A stretch of DNA of 64,000 nt, from NCBI RefSeq assembly GCF_029457495.1, contig NZ_CP120361.1, positions 620,001 through 684,000 on the forward strand, written 5' to 3'. This DNA is from Chelativorans sp. AA-79. Lineage in GTDB: Bacteria > Pseudomonadota > Alphaproteobacteria > Rhizobiales > Rhizobiaceae. The position numbers were made by a program, and so were the translations under genes. Within the stretch, counting starts at the first letter, position 1, and the number at the start of each line of letters is the position of its first letter. Below the pieces are notes generated by a model that was given only the letters and a program-made list of their open reading frames with translations, did no database searches and had not been told where the DNA came from. Below, one piece after another: positions 1 to 8,094 of the stretch.

Positions 1-954
1 CAGCTCGACATGGAGCCGGCGGCGGCCAGGACCTTGGCGCTCGAAGCACACCGCCTGCAGCCGGACTTCGTGCCTGCTGCGGTCACGGCGGCGCGTGCGC
101 TCTTCCGCCAGAACGACCTGCGCCGCGGCGCGAAGGTTCTGGAGACCGTATGGGCGAAATCGCCTCATCCGGAGGTGGCCGACGTCTATGTGCATGCGCG
201 GCCGGGCGATTCCACGCACGACCGGTTGGCGCGGGCGAAGAAGCTGCGCCGGCTGAAGCCGAACAATGTCGAGTCCGAGCTGACCGTCGCGCGCGCGGCA
301 CTCGACGCGGGCGAGTTCAAGGAGGCGCGGACCGCGGCCGAAGCCGCCGTGCGCCTGGATGCGCGCGAAGGGGCTTTCCTGCTCCTCGCCGATATCGAGG
401 AGGCGGAAACCGGCGATCAGGGCCGCGTCCGCCACTGGCTTGCGAAGGCCGTGCGCGCCCCCCGTGATCCCGCCTGGGTGGCCGATGGCTATGTATCGGA
501 GCGCTGGGCGCCGGCTTCGCCGGTCACGGGGCGGCTCGATGCCTTCGAGTGGCGGGCGCCGATGGAGCGGCTCGGCCAACTGGTCGAAGGTGAGGAGGCC
601 TTGCAGGCATTGCCTCCAGTCGAAGCCGCACCGGAAACATCCGCAGGTGACGAGGATGGCATGACCCTCGACGCCCAGCCGCTTGTGGCGGAGGAGGCGA
701 GGGTTGCGGAACAACCCTCTCCTGCTTCGGAGACGGCTCCCCCGCCATCCGTGGATGAGGAGGAGAGGGAAGAGGAGGAGCCGGTCTCTCCCCCGCCGGC
801 TCCGGCCAATGCCGAAAACGGAGCGAGGAAGACCGCCGAGAAGCCCCCTGCGGAAAAGCGGGAGGATGTCCGGCCACCCTTGCCCGACGATCCGGGTGTG
901 GAACCGGACGAAGATGCCCGTGCGGACGAGGCGAACCGGTTCCGGCTCTTCTGA
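1..954 (+). CDS. hemY: HemY C-terminal part (TPR protein), truncated by window edge
   Basis: The frame is open from the first base, so this is the 3' part of a longer gene; the ATG at 10 is probably internal. The visible 317 codons begin with TPR-like alpha-helical repeats rich in Ala/Leu/Arg (roughly the first 190 residues), with the phrase DPAWVADGYVSERWAP that is typical of the C-terminal half of HemY proteins. An acidic, Pro/Glu-rich, low-complexity tail follows (about residues 200-314). HemY is an inner-membrane TPR protein linked to late heme biosynthesis and usually lies after hemC/hemD in alphaproteobacteria. Those genes would be to the left, outside the window. The family call is good; the exact role of HemY is poorly defined generally. 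Confidence 0.8.
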   Translation, partial: QLDMEPAAARTLALEAHRLQPDFVPAAVTAARALFRQNDLRRGAKVLETVWAKSPHPEVADVYVHARPGDSTHDRLARAKKLRRLKPNNVESELTVARAALDAGEFKEARTAAEAAVRLDAREGAFLLLADIEEAETGDQGRVRHWLAKAVRAPRDPAWVADGYVSERWAPASPVTGRLDAFEWRAPMERLGQLVEGEEALQALPPVEAAPETSAGDEDGMTLDAQPLVAEEARVAEQPSPASETAPPPSVDEEEREEEEPVSPPPAPANAENGARKTAEKPPAEKREDVRPPLPDDPGVEPDEDARADEANRFRLF

Positions 955-1089
955 AGTGCAGGAGATCCGCGTACGGAACGGATCGTCCCAGCGATCATTT
1001 TTTCTTGAGCAGTGTTAGCAATTGCAAAAAAGCCGTTGTGGGCCTTCTTCCCAGCCTTCAACATAGAGGCATGATTCCGAAGGTTAGCC

Positions 1090-1560
1090 ATGTTCGATCG
1101 CATCCTGTCGTTCCTCAAAGACCTGCCGGCCGGCGACAAGGCGTCCGGGCTCGAGGAGGATGATCCGCGGGTGGCGGCGGCCGCGCTGCTCATCCATGTG
1201 ATGACGGCCGACGGTATTTGCAGCGAGGACGAGCGAGTGCGGCTGAAAAGCGCCTTGTCGCGCGCCTACAATGTGAGCGGGGCCGAGCTCAAGACGCTGA
1301 TGAAGGCCGCCGAGGAGGCGGAGGCCGATGCGGTCGATCTCTATGCTTTCACGAGCGTGCTCAAGCGGAATCTCGACGAGGAGGCGAGAGCCGAGTTCGT
1401 GCGCCTCATGTGGGAGGTCGTGTTTTCGGATGGCGAACTGCATGAGCTCGAGGACAATCTGGTCTGGCGTGTCGCGGAACTCATCGGCGTCGATTCGCGC
1501 ACGCGCGTGACGATGCGGCAAGAGGTGCGGGCCAAAGGCCGACGGGAAGGGGACGGGTAA
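1090..1560 (+). CDS. TerB family protein
   Basis: A 156-residue, all-helical, acidic protein. The core DDPRVAAAALLIHVMTADG and the later FSDGELHELEDNLVWRVAEL are the paired acidic metal-binding-like motifs of TerB/DjlA-type domains. The family was named from tellurite resistance clusters, but solitary copies like this one are common in rhizobia and their function is unknown. No other ter gene is adjacent (a TerC-family gene lies 3 kb away but is not linked). The start is the first ATG after hemY, and the gap of 135 bases suggests its own promoter. It may be cotranscribed with the amidotransferase that follows 8 bases later. Confidence 0.8.
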   Translation: MFDRILSFLKDLPAGDKASGLEEDDPRVAAAALLIHVMTADGICSEDERVRLKSALSRAYNVSGAELKTLMKAAEEAEADAVDLYAFTSVLKRNLDEEARAEFVRLMWEVVFSDGELHELEDNLVWRVAELIGVDSRTRVTMRQEVRAKGRREGDG

Positions 1561-1568
1561 GACCCGAT

Positions 1569-2354
1569 ATGGGCGAGCACGTCATGAAGAAGATCCTGGT
1601 CGTGCTGCATCAGGAAATGTCCAGCCCTGGCCGGGTCGGACAGCTTCTCGAAAAGACTGGCTTTACCTTGGATATCCGGCGGCCGCCGCTCGGTGATCCG
1701 CTTCCCGAAACGCTGGAGGATCATCATGGCGCCGTCATTTTCGGCGGTCCCATGAGCGCCAATGACCGCGACGATTTCGTGCGCCAGGAAACGGACTGGC
1801 TGGCGGTGCCACTCAGGGAGGAAAAACCCTTCCTCGGCATCTGCCTCGGCGCGCAGATGCTGGTGAAGCATCTCGGCGGACAGGTGAGAAGCCATGACGA
1901 AGGCCTCGTGGAGGTGGGCTGGTATCCGCTGCGGGCGACGGAAGAAGGGCGGCAACTCCTGCATTGGCCGGAGATGGTCTATCAGTTCCACCGCGAGGGG
2001 TTTTCCCTTCCTTCTGACGCGACGTTGCTTGCGACCGCCGAGCACTACCCCAACCAAGCCTTCCGCTACGGCAGGAATGCCTGGGGCATCCAGTTCCATG
2101 CGGAGCTGACTCGGGCGATGATGCAGCGCTGGGTCGTTCGCGGCGCACACCGTTTCGTACTGCCGGGCGCCCAGCCGGGACGGGACCATCTCGGCGGCCG
2201 GCTGATCTGGGACACGCATCTGAAGCAGTGGCTCGTGGCGTTTCTCGATCTCGTCTTCGGCGGCGGCACCGATGTCCGGGTGACCGCGGGCGCCGAGGCG
2301 GAAGCGCAAAGGCCGTTGGGGCGCGCGAAGGTCGGCCGGAGAGGGCTGGTGTGA
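1569..2354 (+). CDS. class I glutamine amidotransferase (GMP synthase-like, stand-alone)
   Basis: 261 residues with the class I glutaminase triad visible: nucleophile Cys92 in GICLGAQM, and His177/Glu179 in GIQFHAEL. These residues hydrolyse glutamine to glutamate and ammonia. The protein lacks the ATP-pyrophosphatase domain of GuaA, so it is the stand-alone GMP-synthase-like class whose ammonia acceptor is usually unknown. The first ATG is used here; an ATG five codons later (1584, beginning MKKILVVLH) is an equally plausible start. It lies 8 bases after the TerB gene, so coupling is likely. It is convergent with the GNAT gene, with only 4 bases between the stop codons. Confidence 0.85.
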   Translation: MGEHVMKKILVVLHQEMSSPGRVGQLLEKTGFTLDIRRPPLGDPLPETLEDHHGAVIFGGPMSANDRDDFVRQETDWLAVPLREEKPFLGICLGAQMLVKHLGGQVRSHDEGLVEVGWYPLRATEEGRQLLHWPEMVYQFHREGFSLPSDATLLATAEHYPNQAFRYGRNAWGIQFHAELTRAMMQRWVVRGAHRFVLPGAQPGRDHLGGRLIWDTHLKQWLVAFLDLVFGGGTDVRVTAGAEAEAQRPLGRAKVGRRGLV

Positions 2355-2358
2355 GTCC

Positions 2359-2799
2359 CTACCGCTGATACTTGACGAAGGGCGTTGCGCGCGCAACGCG
2401 GTCATAGAGCTTCCGGGCGGTCTCGTTGAACTCCTGCGTCAGCCAGTAGGTCTGGGCCGCCTCGTTGCGATCGGCCTCTTCGTAGACCGCCTGGATCAGT
2501 GCGTGCCCGACGCCGCGTCCACGCATGGCCGGATCGGTGAACAGATCCTGCATGTAGCAGCGCGGGTTCCAGTCGGATGTGGAGAACACGAAAAAATAGT
2601 GCGCGAGCCCAACCACTTTGCCGTCGGTTTCGGCGGCGAAGCCGTGGGGCTCTCCGGCTCCTGCCATCAGCCGCTCCCACAGGCGCGTTGTTACACGCTC
2701 TTCGACCTCGCGCTCGTAGAAGGTGTTGTAGCCCTGCCAGAGCTCGGCCCACCGCCACCGGTCGGCGGGCAGAAAGCGGCGGATCATGATCTCGGGCAT
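2359..2799 (-). CDS. GNAT family N-acetyltransferase
   Basis: 146 residues starting MPEIMIRRFLPADRWRW. The acetyl-CoA binding motif A appears as RGRGVGHALI (consensus R/Q-x-x-G-x-G/A) and is followed by an EFNETARKLYDRV segment typical of GNAT C-termini. The acceptor substrate cannot be read from the sequence. The start at 2799 is chosen because an AAGGAG Shine-Dalgarno sits about 8 bases upstream; the open frame extends further upstream, but without similarity. Convergent with the amidotransferase. The 160 bases between this start and the 6S RNA would hold its promoter. Confidence 0.85.
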   Translation of the reverse strand: MPEIMIRRFLPADRWRWAELWQGYNTFYEREVEERVTTRLWERLMAGAGEPHGFAAETDGKVVGLAHYFFVFSTSDWNPRCYMQDLFTDPAMRGRGVGHALIQAVYEEADRNEAAQTYWLTQEFNETARKLYDRVARATPFVKYQR

Positions 2800-2962
2800 T
2801 GCTGTCTTCTCCTTTGATGGGGACGCAGGCTCGGTCAAAGCGCGGGGCGCTTGCAAGTGGCAGAAGAGCGGATCCGTTGCGCCTGACATGATGCGGCATC
2901 GAAAATCGGATTTCCCTTGCCTTCTGCCTCTGGCGCGGCAACCGTCTCCCGCTTATATTGAC

Positions 2963-3125
2963 GAAGGCGGTCTGCGCCTCGCGACAGGAATTCAATTCCC
3001 CGGGGCCTTATCGATCCTCTAGGGAGCTGTCCCTGGCCTTGCCCGTGGGCTTGGCCACACGGCGCCCACCTACTTTGTAGGTTCCCGGGATCGGTCATTC
3101 CATCGGTTGTCGTGGATCGCCTCTC
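2963..3125 (+). ncRNA. ssrS: 6S RNA
   Basis: Position and structure both fit 6S RNA. It lies directly upstream of fau, as in most proteobacteria. A closing stem can be drawn between AGGCGGTC (about 2965-2972) and GATCGCCT (3115-3122), extended by GCGACA against TGTCGT. CGATCC (about 3010) pairs with GGATCG (about 3088-3093), leaving a large central bubble containing the CACCTACTTTGTAGGTT region that is typical of alphaproteobacterial 6S. An AT-rich TTATAT (2953-2958) could be the -10 element. 6S RNA binds sigma70 RNA polymerase as a promoter mimic. The ends are accurate to perhaps 10 bases. Confidence 0.82.
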
Positions 3126-3216
3126 TTCCCGATGTCGCCCCCTTCTGCCATCTTGTCGCATCCCTCGCATCGCGGGCGGTTTCAAGCGGCTATCCTTCAC
3201 TCGACGAAAGGCGACG

Positions 3217-3804
3217 ATGACGGCCACGCCACGACAGATCAAGAGAACGCTACGCCAGCAGGCGCTCGCCTGCCGGGACGCCCTCGCCCCCCACTGGCGC
3301 ATAGAGTCGTCGCTTCGCTTCGCCGAGATCGCGGATGAGATCGCGCCGCCGCCAGGTTCGGTCATCTCCGGCTTCTGGCCTATGCGGTCGGAAGTGGACG
3401 TGCGCCCGCTGATGTCCGCACTCCGGGAGCGCGGCGCCAGACTCTGTCTTCCGGCGATCCTCGACAAGGAGACCATCGTCTTTCGCGAGCTCATACGCGG
3501 GGCGCCCTTGATCGACATGGGGTTCGGTACGCTGGGACCGGACGAGAGCGCGCCCGAGCTGGAGCCGGATCTCATGCTGGTTCCGCTCGCCGCCTTCGAT
3601 TGCAGGGGCCACCGCATCGGTTACGGCGCGGGATATTACGACCGCGCCATCCACCGGCTGCAGCAACAAGGCCGGTCGCCGCGTCTTGTCGGCATCGCCT
3701 TCGACTGCCAGGAGGTGGCGGAAGTGCCGAACGAGTGGCATGACATCGCCCTGCCGGAAATCCTGACCGAAAGCGGCTTGCGCCGGTTCGCCCCGCCCTT
3801 GTAA
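3217..3804 (+). CDS. fau: 5-formyltetrahydrofolate cyclo-ligase
   Basis: 195 residues. The family fingerprint GYGAGYYDRAI near the C-terminus forms the nucleotide/folate site, and the N-terminus has the basic RQIKRTLRQQALACRDAL helix. The enzyme converts 5-formyl-THF to 5,10-methenyl-THF using ATP. The ATG at 3217 is chosen because it has an AAAGG upstream and starts the conserved part; a longer frame would run into the 6S RNA. The 6S RNA-fau linkage is widely conserved, and fau can be cotranscribed with or processed from the 6S transcript. The stop lies 4 bases before the next ATG, so the two genes form an operon. Confidence 0.93.
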   Translation: MTATPRQIKRTLRQQALACRDALAPHWRIESSLRFAEIADEIAPPPGSVISGFWPMRSEVDVRPLMSALRERGARLCLPAILDKETIVFRELIRGAPLIDMGFGTLGPDESAPELEPDLMLVPLAAFDCRGHRIGYGAGYYDRAIHRLQQQGRSPRLVGIAFDCQEVAEVPNEWHDIALPEILTESGLRRFAPPL

Positions 3805-3808
3805 GAGC

Positions 3809-4639
3809 ATGGGGATGCGCATTCTATTTCTTGGCGACATGGTCGGCCGCACGGGCCGCACAGCCGTCTGGGAGCGGCTGCCCGGCCTCATCTCGGACTT
3901 CAAGCTCGATTTCGTGGTGGTGAACGGCGAAAATGCCGCGGGCGGCTTCGGCATCACCGAGGAGATCTTCCGCAATACGCTGCAGGCCGGCGCGGATGTG
4001 GTGACCACCGGAAACCACGTCTGGGACCAGCGCGAGGCCCTGAGCTTCGCCCCGCGCGAGGAGCGGTTCCTGCGGCCCGCCAATTTCCCGAAGGGCACGC
4101 CGGGGAAGGGCTCCGGGCTCTATATGGCCCGGAACGGCGCGCGAGTCCTCGTCGCCAACATCATGGGGCGGGTCTTCATGCATCCCGAGCTGGACGATCC
4201 CTTCCGCGCGGCGGAAAACGAGCTTGCCGCCTGCCATCTCGGCGAGCAGGCGGATGCCGCGCTCATCGATTTCCATGCCGAAGCCACGTCCGAGAAGATG
4301 TGCTTCGGCCATTTCGTGGATGGGCGTGTCAGCGCCGTCATCGGCACCCACACCCATCAGCCCACGGCCGACCACCAGATCCTCAACGGCGGCACGGCCT
4401 ACATCTCGGATGCGGGCATGTGCGGCGATTACGATTCCTCGCTCGGAATGGACAAGGAAGAGCCGCTCAACCGCTTCGTCGCCAAGGTGCCCAAGAACCG
4501 GTTCGAGGCCGCCAACGGCCCCGCCACCGTCTGCGGCGTCGGGCTGGAGGTCTCCGAGCGCACGGGCCTGGCCGAGAATATCGCGCCGCTGAGGCTCGGA
4601 CCGCGGCTGGAAGAGACGGTTCCCGCCTTCTGGCGTTGA
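3809..4639 (+). CDS. YmdB-family metallophosphoesterase (TIGR00282)
   Basis: 276 residues with the ordered metal and active-site motifs of the family: GDMVGRTGR at the N-terminus, NGENAAGG, GNHVWD, IDFHAEATSEK, and GTHTHQPTAD near residue 180. These are calcineurin-like dimetal phosphodiesterases; Bacillus YmdB hydrolyses 2',3' or 3',5' cyclic nucleotides. The physiological substrate here is not known. It begins 4 bases after fau (an ATG two codons later is also possible), and fau followed by this gene is a recurring alphaproteobacterial pair, so the two are translationally linked. Confidence 0.88.
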   Translation: MGMRILFLGDMVGRTGRTAVWERLPGLISDFKLDFVVVNGENAAGGFGITEEIFRNTLQAGADVVTTGNHVWDQREALSFAPREERFLRPANFPKGTPGKGSGLYMARNGARVLVANIMGRVFMHPELDDPFRAAENELAACHLGEQADAALIDFHAEATSEKMCFGHFVDGRVSAVIGTHTHQPTADHQILNGGTAYISDAGMCGDYDSSLGMDKEEPLNRFVAKVPKNRFEAANGPATVCGVGLEVSERTGLAENIAPLRLGPRLEETVPAFWR

Positions 4640-4702
4640 CGGAACGGGGCTTCGCTCCTACCTCTGCGGAGCCCGCCTCAATCCACACAGGATCCCTCCC
4701 CG

Positions 4703-5470
4703 ATGGAATGGTTGCTTTCGCACTTCGATTTCGTGTCCAGCCCGGAAGCCTGGGTTGCGCTCGTCACGCTGGTCACGCTCGAGATCGTCCTCGGCATCGA
4801 CAACCTGATCTTCATCTCCATCCTGACCAACAAGCTGCCCAAGGAGATGCAGGCCCGCGCCCGCAGGCTCGGCATCGGTGCGGCGCTCGTGCTGAGGCTC
4901 GCCCTGCTCGGCACCATCTCCATCATCGTGCAGCTCACGACTCCGCTCTTCACGCTGTTCGGTCACGGCTTCTCCTGGCGCGACCTCATCCTCATCGCCG
5001 GCGGTCTCTTCCTGGTGTGGAAGGCGACGAAGGAGATCCACCATAGCGTCGACCCCGTCGACCCGAAGGAGAACATGGTGGGAAGCGTGGCGACGATGAC
5101 CATGGGCTCCGCCATCACGCAGATACTGCTGCTCGATCTCGTCTTCTCGATCGACTCCATCATCACTGCCGTCGGAATGACCGATCACATCACCATCATG
5201 TTCATCGCCGTCATCTCCGCGGTGACTGTCATGCTGCTTGCAGCCGAGCCGCTGTCGCGCTTCATCGCCGCCAATCCCACGGTGGTGATGCTGGCGCTGG
5301 GCTTCCTGCTGATGATCGGCATGACGCTGATCGCCGACGGGTTCGGCTTCCATGTTCCCAAGGGCTACATCTACGCGGCCATGGGCTTCTCGGCGCTGGT
5401 GGAGGGGCTCAACATGATGGCGCGGCGCAAGCGCGCGCGGCAGAGGGCATCGGAGGATCATCCCCACTGA
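4703..5470 (+). CDS. TerC family integral membrane protein
   Basis: 255 residues with about seven hydrophobic segments. The two internal acidic repeats characteristic of TerC/YjbE are present: [15 protein letters not shown] near residue 30 and [15 protein letters not shown] near residue 145. These acidic residues are thought to bind divalent metal. In other bacteria the family exports Mn2+ or supplies metal to exported proteins; the tellurite name is historical. Cytoplasmic basic C-terminus (RRKRARQR). It starts 63 bases after the phosphoesterase and is followed by a hairpin at the convergent junction. Confidence 0.88.
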   Translation: MEWLLSHFDFVSSPEAWVALVTLVTLEIVLGIDNLIFISILTNKLPKEMQARARRLGIGAALVLRLALLGTISIIVQLTTPLFTLFGHGFSWRDLILIAGGLFLVWKATKEIHHSVDPVDPKENMVGSVATMTMGSAITQILLLDLVFSIDSIITAVGMTDHITIMFIAVISAVTVMLLAAEPLSRFIAANPTVVMLALGFLLMIGMTLIADGFGFHVPKGYIYAAMGFSALVEGLNMMARRKRARQRASEDHPH

Positions 5471-5473
5471 GGA

Positions 5474-5500
5474 TGTGAGCCTCCCACGGGGAGGCTCACA
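5474..5500. terminator. hairpin at convergent terC / metallo-hydrolase junction
   Basis: Perfect 11-bp stem TGTGAGCCTCC / GGAGGCTCACA with a 5-base loop, directly after the TerC stop and overlapping the last codons of the opposite gene. There is no U-tract on either strand, so intrinsic termination is only probable. Confidence 0.5.
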
Positions 5501-6299
5501 CGCCTTCGAGAACGATGATCGTCGGCCGCTGCGGAAAGCTGCCGAGAGAGACGAGCAGCGTCCGCCCTTCGTGGAACTGGACGTCGAAGTTCTCGCCCAT
5601 CCGCGATGCGAAGGCACTGATGGGCGTAGAGAAGCGGTGCATCGGAAGAATGATCGAGGAGGAGAGCCTCCGTGCGATCTCGCTCATGCTCTCGATCGAA
5701 AGCGTGAGGCCGCCGTCGATAGGCACCATCACCACGTCGAGCCGGCCGATCGCGGCATAATGGGAATCGTCGAGTTCGTGATGCAGGTGGCCGAGATGGC
5801 CGATACAGAGCCCTGCCACCTCGAAAATGAAGATGGAATTGCCGTCCTTTCCCATCTCGCCGCCGCGGATATCCGTCGTCACGTTGCGGATATAGACATC
5901 GTCCACCATCAGCGAGTGCTTGACCGGCCCGCCGTCGGGGTTCCAGCCGGTGAGCACATATTCGATCGCCGGATCGGGGCTGAGCGTGTAATGCGAGCTG
6001 TGCGCCCGGTTCATGGTGACCACGCGCGGCGTGAAATTTGCGCCATACACGCCGGAGTAATCGGTGGCGATGGTCACGCCTGCCGGCGTTTCGATGATGT
6101 AGGTCGAATGGCCGGCATAGGTGATCGACACCTCCCCCTCCGCCGCCGCCAGCCGGAAACTTGCGAACTGGACATGGGGCAGGGTTTCGGCGATCGCCAT
6201 GCAGGTGCTCGGCCGCTGCTCCTGGGCAGGCGCGGCCGCTATCGGCATCAACATCAGGGCGAGAAAGGAGGCAATCAGGCGGAAGGCGGGCATCGGCAT
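5496..6299 (-). CDS. exported metallo-beta-lactamase-fold hydrolase
   Basis: 267 residues. An N-terminal signal peptide (hydrophobic stretch to about residue 25, ending AAPAQEQ) predicts export to the periplasm. The core ITYAGHSTYIIETPAGVTIATDYSG resembles UlaG-type MBL hydrolases. Candidate metal ligands lie in MNRAHSSHY, IGHLGHLHHEL and PIDGG. The canonical HxHxDH is changed to HxxHY, so metal occupancy and activity are uncertain. The substrate is unknown. It stands alone, convergent with terC and divergent from yebC. Confidence 0.75.
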   Translation of the reverse strand: MPMPAFRLIASFLALMLMPIAAAPAQEQRPSTCMAIAETLPHVQFASFRLAAAEGEVSITYAGHSTYIIETPAGVTIATDYSGVYGANFTPRVVTMNRAHSSHYTLSPDPAIEYVLTGWNPDGGPVKHSLMVDDVYIRNVTTDIRGGEMGKDGNSIFIFEVAGLCIGHLGHLHHELDDSHYAAIGRLDVVMVPIDGGLTLSIESMSEIARRLSSSIILPMHRFSTPISAFASRMGENFDVQFHEGRTLLVSLGSFPQRPTIIVLEGV

Positions 6300-6475
6300 C
6301 TCCCGGATCTCTACCGGGCCATGCTAACCCAGCCCGGGATCTTCCGCTACGGAAGGCAATCTCACCATTGCGTGAACCGGCAGAGCGCGCAAAAATAGCG
6401 GTTCTGGACGTTGTCGGCCATTTTCACTATAAGGCCGCCAATCCGTGAAATGTCAGGAATTCCAAAAGGAGCCCC

Positions 6476-7225
6476 ATGGCCGGCCATTCCCAATTCAAGA
6501 ACATCATGCACCGCAAGGGCCGCCAGGACGCGGCCAAATCGAAGATGTTCTCCAAGCTGGCGCGCGAGATCACCGTTGCCGCCAAAGCGGGCCTGCCCGA
6601 CCCGGAGATGAACCCGCGCCTGCGCCTGGCGGTGCAGAACGCCAAGGCCCAGTCCATGCCCAAGGACAATATCGAGCGGGCCATCAAGAAGGCGTCCGGC
6701 GGAGAAGGGGAGAACTACGAGGAAGTGCGCTACGAAGGCTACGGGCCCGGCGGCATCGCCATCATCGTCGAGGCGCTCACCGACAACCGCAACCGCACCG
6801 CCTCCAATGTGCGCGCGGCCTTCACCAAGGCCGGCGGCGCACTTGGCGAGACGGGCTCGGTGTCCTTCATGTTCGACCGCGTGGGCGAGATCGTCTATCC
6901 CGCCGAGGCCGGCGACGCCGACAAGGTGATGGAGGCTGCCATCGAAGCGGGCGCGGACGACGTGCAGTCGGACGAGAACGGCCACGTCATCATCTGCGCC
7001 TTCGAGGATATCGGCGACGTGACCTCCGCGCTCGAGAGCACGCTGGGCGAGGCCGAATCGATCAAGACCATCTGGCGGCCGCAGACCTCCACCCCGGTGG
7101 ACGAGGAGCGCGCGCAGTCGATCCTGAGGCTCATTTCCGTACTCGATGACGATGACGACGTGCAGAATGTCTACGCCAATTTCGAGGTGGACGACGCCAC
7201 CATGGCGAAGCTCAGCGCGGCCTGA
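6476..7225 (+). CDS. yebC: YebC/PmpR family regulator / translation factor
   Basis: 249 residues starting [19 protein letters not shown], the nearly invariant YebC N-terminus. Three-domain family of the usual length (about 245-250). Historically annotated as a DNA-binding transcriptional regulator; recent work on homologues implicates the family in relieving ribosome stalling at proline-rich stretches, complementary to EF-P (efp also lies in this window). AAAGGAG at about 6463-6470 gives a strong ribosome-binding site. In many alphaproteobacteria yebC lies near ruvC; here it is separated from ruvC by about 11 kb. Confidence 0.93.
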   Translation: MAGHSQFKNIMHRKGRQDAAKSKMFSKLAREITVAAKAGLPDPEMNPRLRLAVQNAKAQSMPKDNIERAIKKASGGEGENYEEVRYEGYGPGGIAIIVEALTDNRNRTASNVRAAFTKAGGALGETGSVSFMFDRVGEIVYPAEAGDADKVMEAAIEAGADDVQSDENGHVIICAFEDIGDVTSALESTLGEAESIKTIWRPQTSTPVDEERAQSILRLISVLDDDDDVQNVYANFEVDDATMAKLSAA

Positions 7226-7236
7226 GGAAGACCACA

Positions 7237-7521
7237 ATGTCCCACCGGGTGACGATCGCCTACTGCACGCAATGCCACTGGCTGCTCAGGGCAGGCTGGA
7301 TGGCGCAGGAACTGCTCTCCACCTTCTCGGAGGAGTTGACAGAGGTGACGCTGAGGCCCGGCACGGGCGGCATTTTCGAGATCGACTGCGACGGCGACGT
7401 GATCTGGGAACGCAAACGCGACGGCGGCTTCCCCGATGCCGCCGAACTCAAGCGCCGCGTGCGCGACAGGATCGCGCCGGAGCGCGATCTCGGCCATGTG
7501 GAGCGGAAGCAGGCGGAGTAG
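7237..7521 (+). CDS. SelT/SelW/SelH (Rdx) family thioredoxin-like protein
   Basis: 94 residues; beta strand VTIAYCTQCHWLLRA with a CxxC redox motif (Cys10, Cys13) at the position where eukaryotic selenoproteins have CxxU. The middle segment VTLRPGTGGIFEIDCDGDVIW is diagnostic of the Rdx fold. Bacterial members are Cys versions of unknown substrate, assumed to be redox-active. It starts 12 bases after yebC, suggesting cotranscription. No terminator with a U-tract lies immediately downstream on this strand; the palindrome at 7607 lies 86 bases beyond the stop. Confidence 0.88.
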   Translation: MSHRVTIAYCTQCHWLLRAGWMAQELLSTFSEELTEVTLRPGTGGIFEIDCDGDVIWERKRDGGFPDAAELKRRVRDRIAPERDLGHVERKQAE

Positions 7522-7606
7522 CCGCACAGCCTCGATCCTATTTGCTTCGCCCGCTGAACGTGGATGGCGGGTGTAGACGTTTCGTTGCACCTGGTAGCAG
7601 AGTAAC

Positions 7607-7634
7607 TTGTCTGTTTGTATAGACAAATAGACAA
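7607..7634. promoter_or_regulatory. 28-bp near-perfect palindrome, operator-like
   Basis: Two 14-base arms (left TTGTCTGTTTGTAT, right AGACAAATAGACAA) are inverted repeats with two symmetric mismatch pairs, and each arm contains TTGT/ACAA sub-elements. The core TTGTATAGACAA resembles operators of GntR/HutC-type repressors. It lies between the convergent Rdx gene and rpmE, abutting the rpmE terminator, where no promoter is expected. Function unknown; it could also be a stem in the 3' end of the Rdx transcript. Confidence 0.45.
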
Positions 7635-7657
7635 AGCCCGCCATTTCGGCGGGCTTT
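7633..7657 (-). terminator. rpmE terminator
   Basis: Stem AAAGCCCGCC / GGCGGGCTTT with a 5-base loop, 20 bases after the rpmE stop on the minus strand. Confidence 0.75.
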
Positions 7658-7677
7658 CATGAGTCCTGCGGGAGCTG

Positions 7678-7899
7678 TCAGATGCCCAGGCTCTCGTAGC
7701 GCTTCTTGAACTTGGACAGACGGCCGCCGCGGTCGATAAGCGTCTGCTGGCCGCCGGTCCAGGCCGGATGCGAATTGGAGTCGATGTCGAGGTTCAGCGT
7801 GTCGCCTTCCTTGCCCCAAGTCGAGCGCGTCTCATACTCGGTGCCGTCCGTCATGACGACCTTGATCATGTGATAGTCGGGATGGATGTCGGCTTTCAT
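7678..7899 (-). CDS. rpmE: 50S ribosomal protein L31
   Basis: 73 residues, [19 protein letters not shown] to [10 protein letters not shown], the standard L31 sequence. It lacks the four zinc-ligand cysteines of C+ type L31, so it is the zinc-independent (C-) form within the rpmE lineage, usual in Hyphomicrobiales. Component of the large subunit at the inter-subunit bridge. The start at 7899 is the canonical one; the upstream in-frame region that stays open is antisense to the ABC gene and is not coding. Divergent from the ABC exporter and followed by a clear terminator. Confidence 0.95.
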   Translation of the reverse strand: MKADIHPDYHMIKVVMTDGTEYETRSTWGKEGDTLNLDIDSNSHPAWTGGQQTLIDRGGRLSKFKKRYESLGI

Positions 7900-8094
7900 C
7901 GCTCTGTCCTGAATCTGTCTCTCATAGGGCCCTGCGCGGCTTTCGCTGCGGCATCTCGCCCTTGCTGAAAACTTGAAGCCGCGGCCAATGAAGGCTACGG
8001 CTTCGAAAAGGTTCGCGTGCCTATACATCAGGCGCTCAATCGATACAAGGCCGGCTGGGACGGAATCTCGAGACCGATCGCCGGAGGAAAGGCC

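Noticed and set aside
982..1006. EcfG-like GGAAC...CATT upstream of the TerB gene
   Set aside because: The -10 is CATT rather than CGTT and the position is 84 bases from the start; weaker than the other eight sites.
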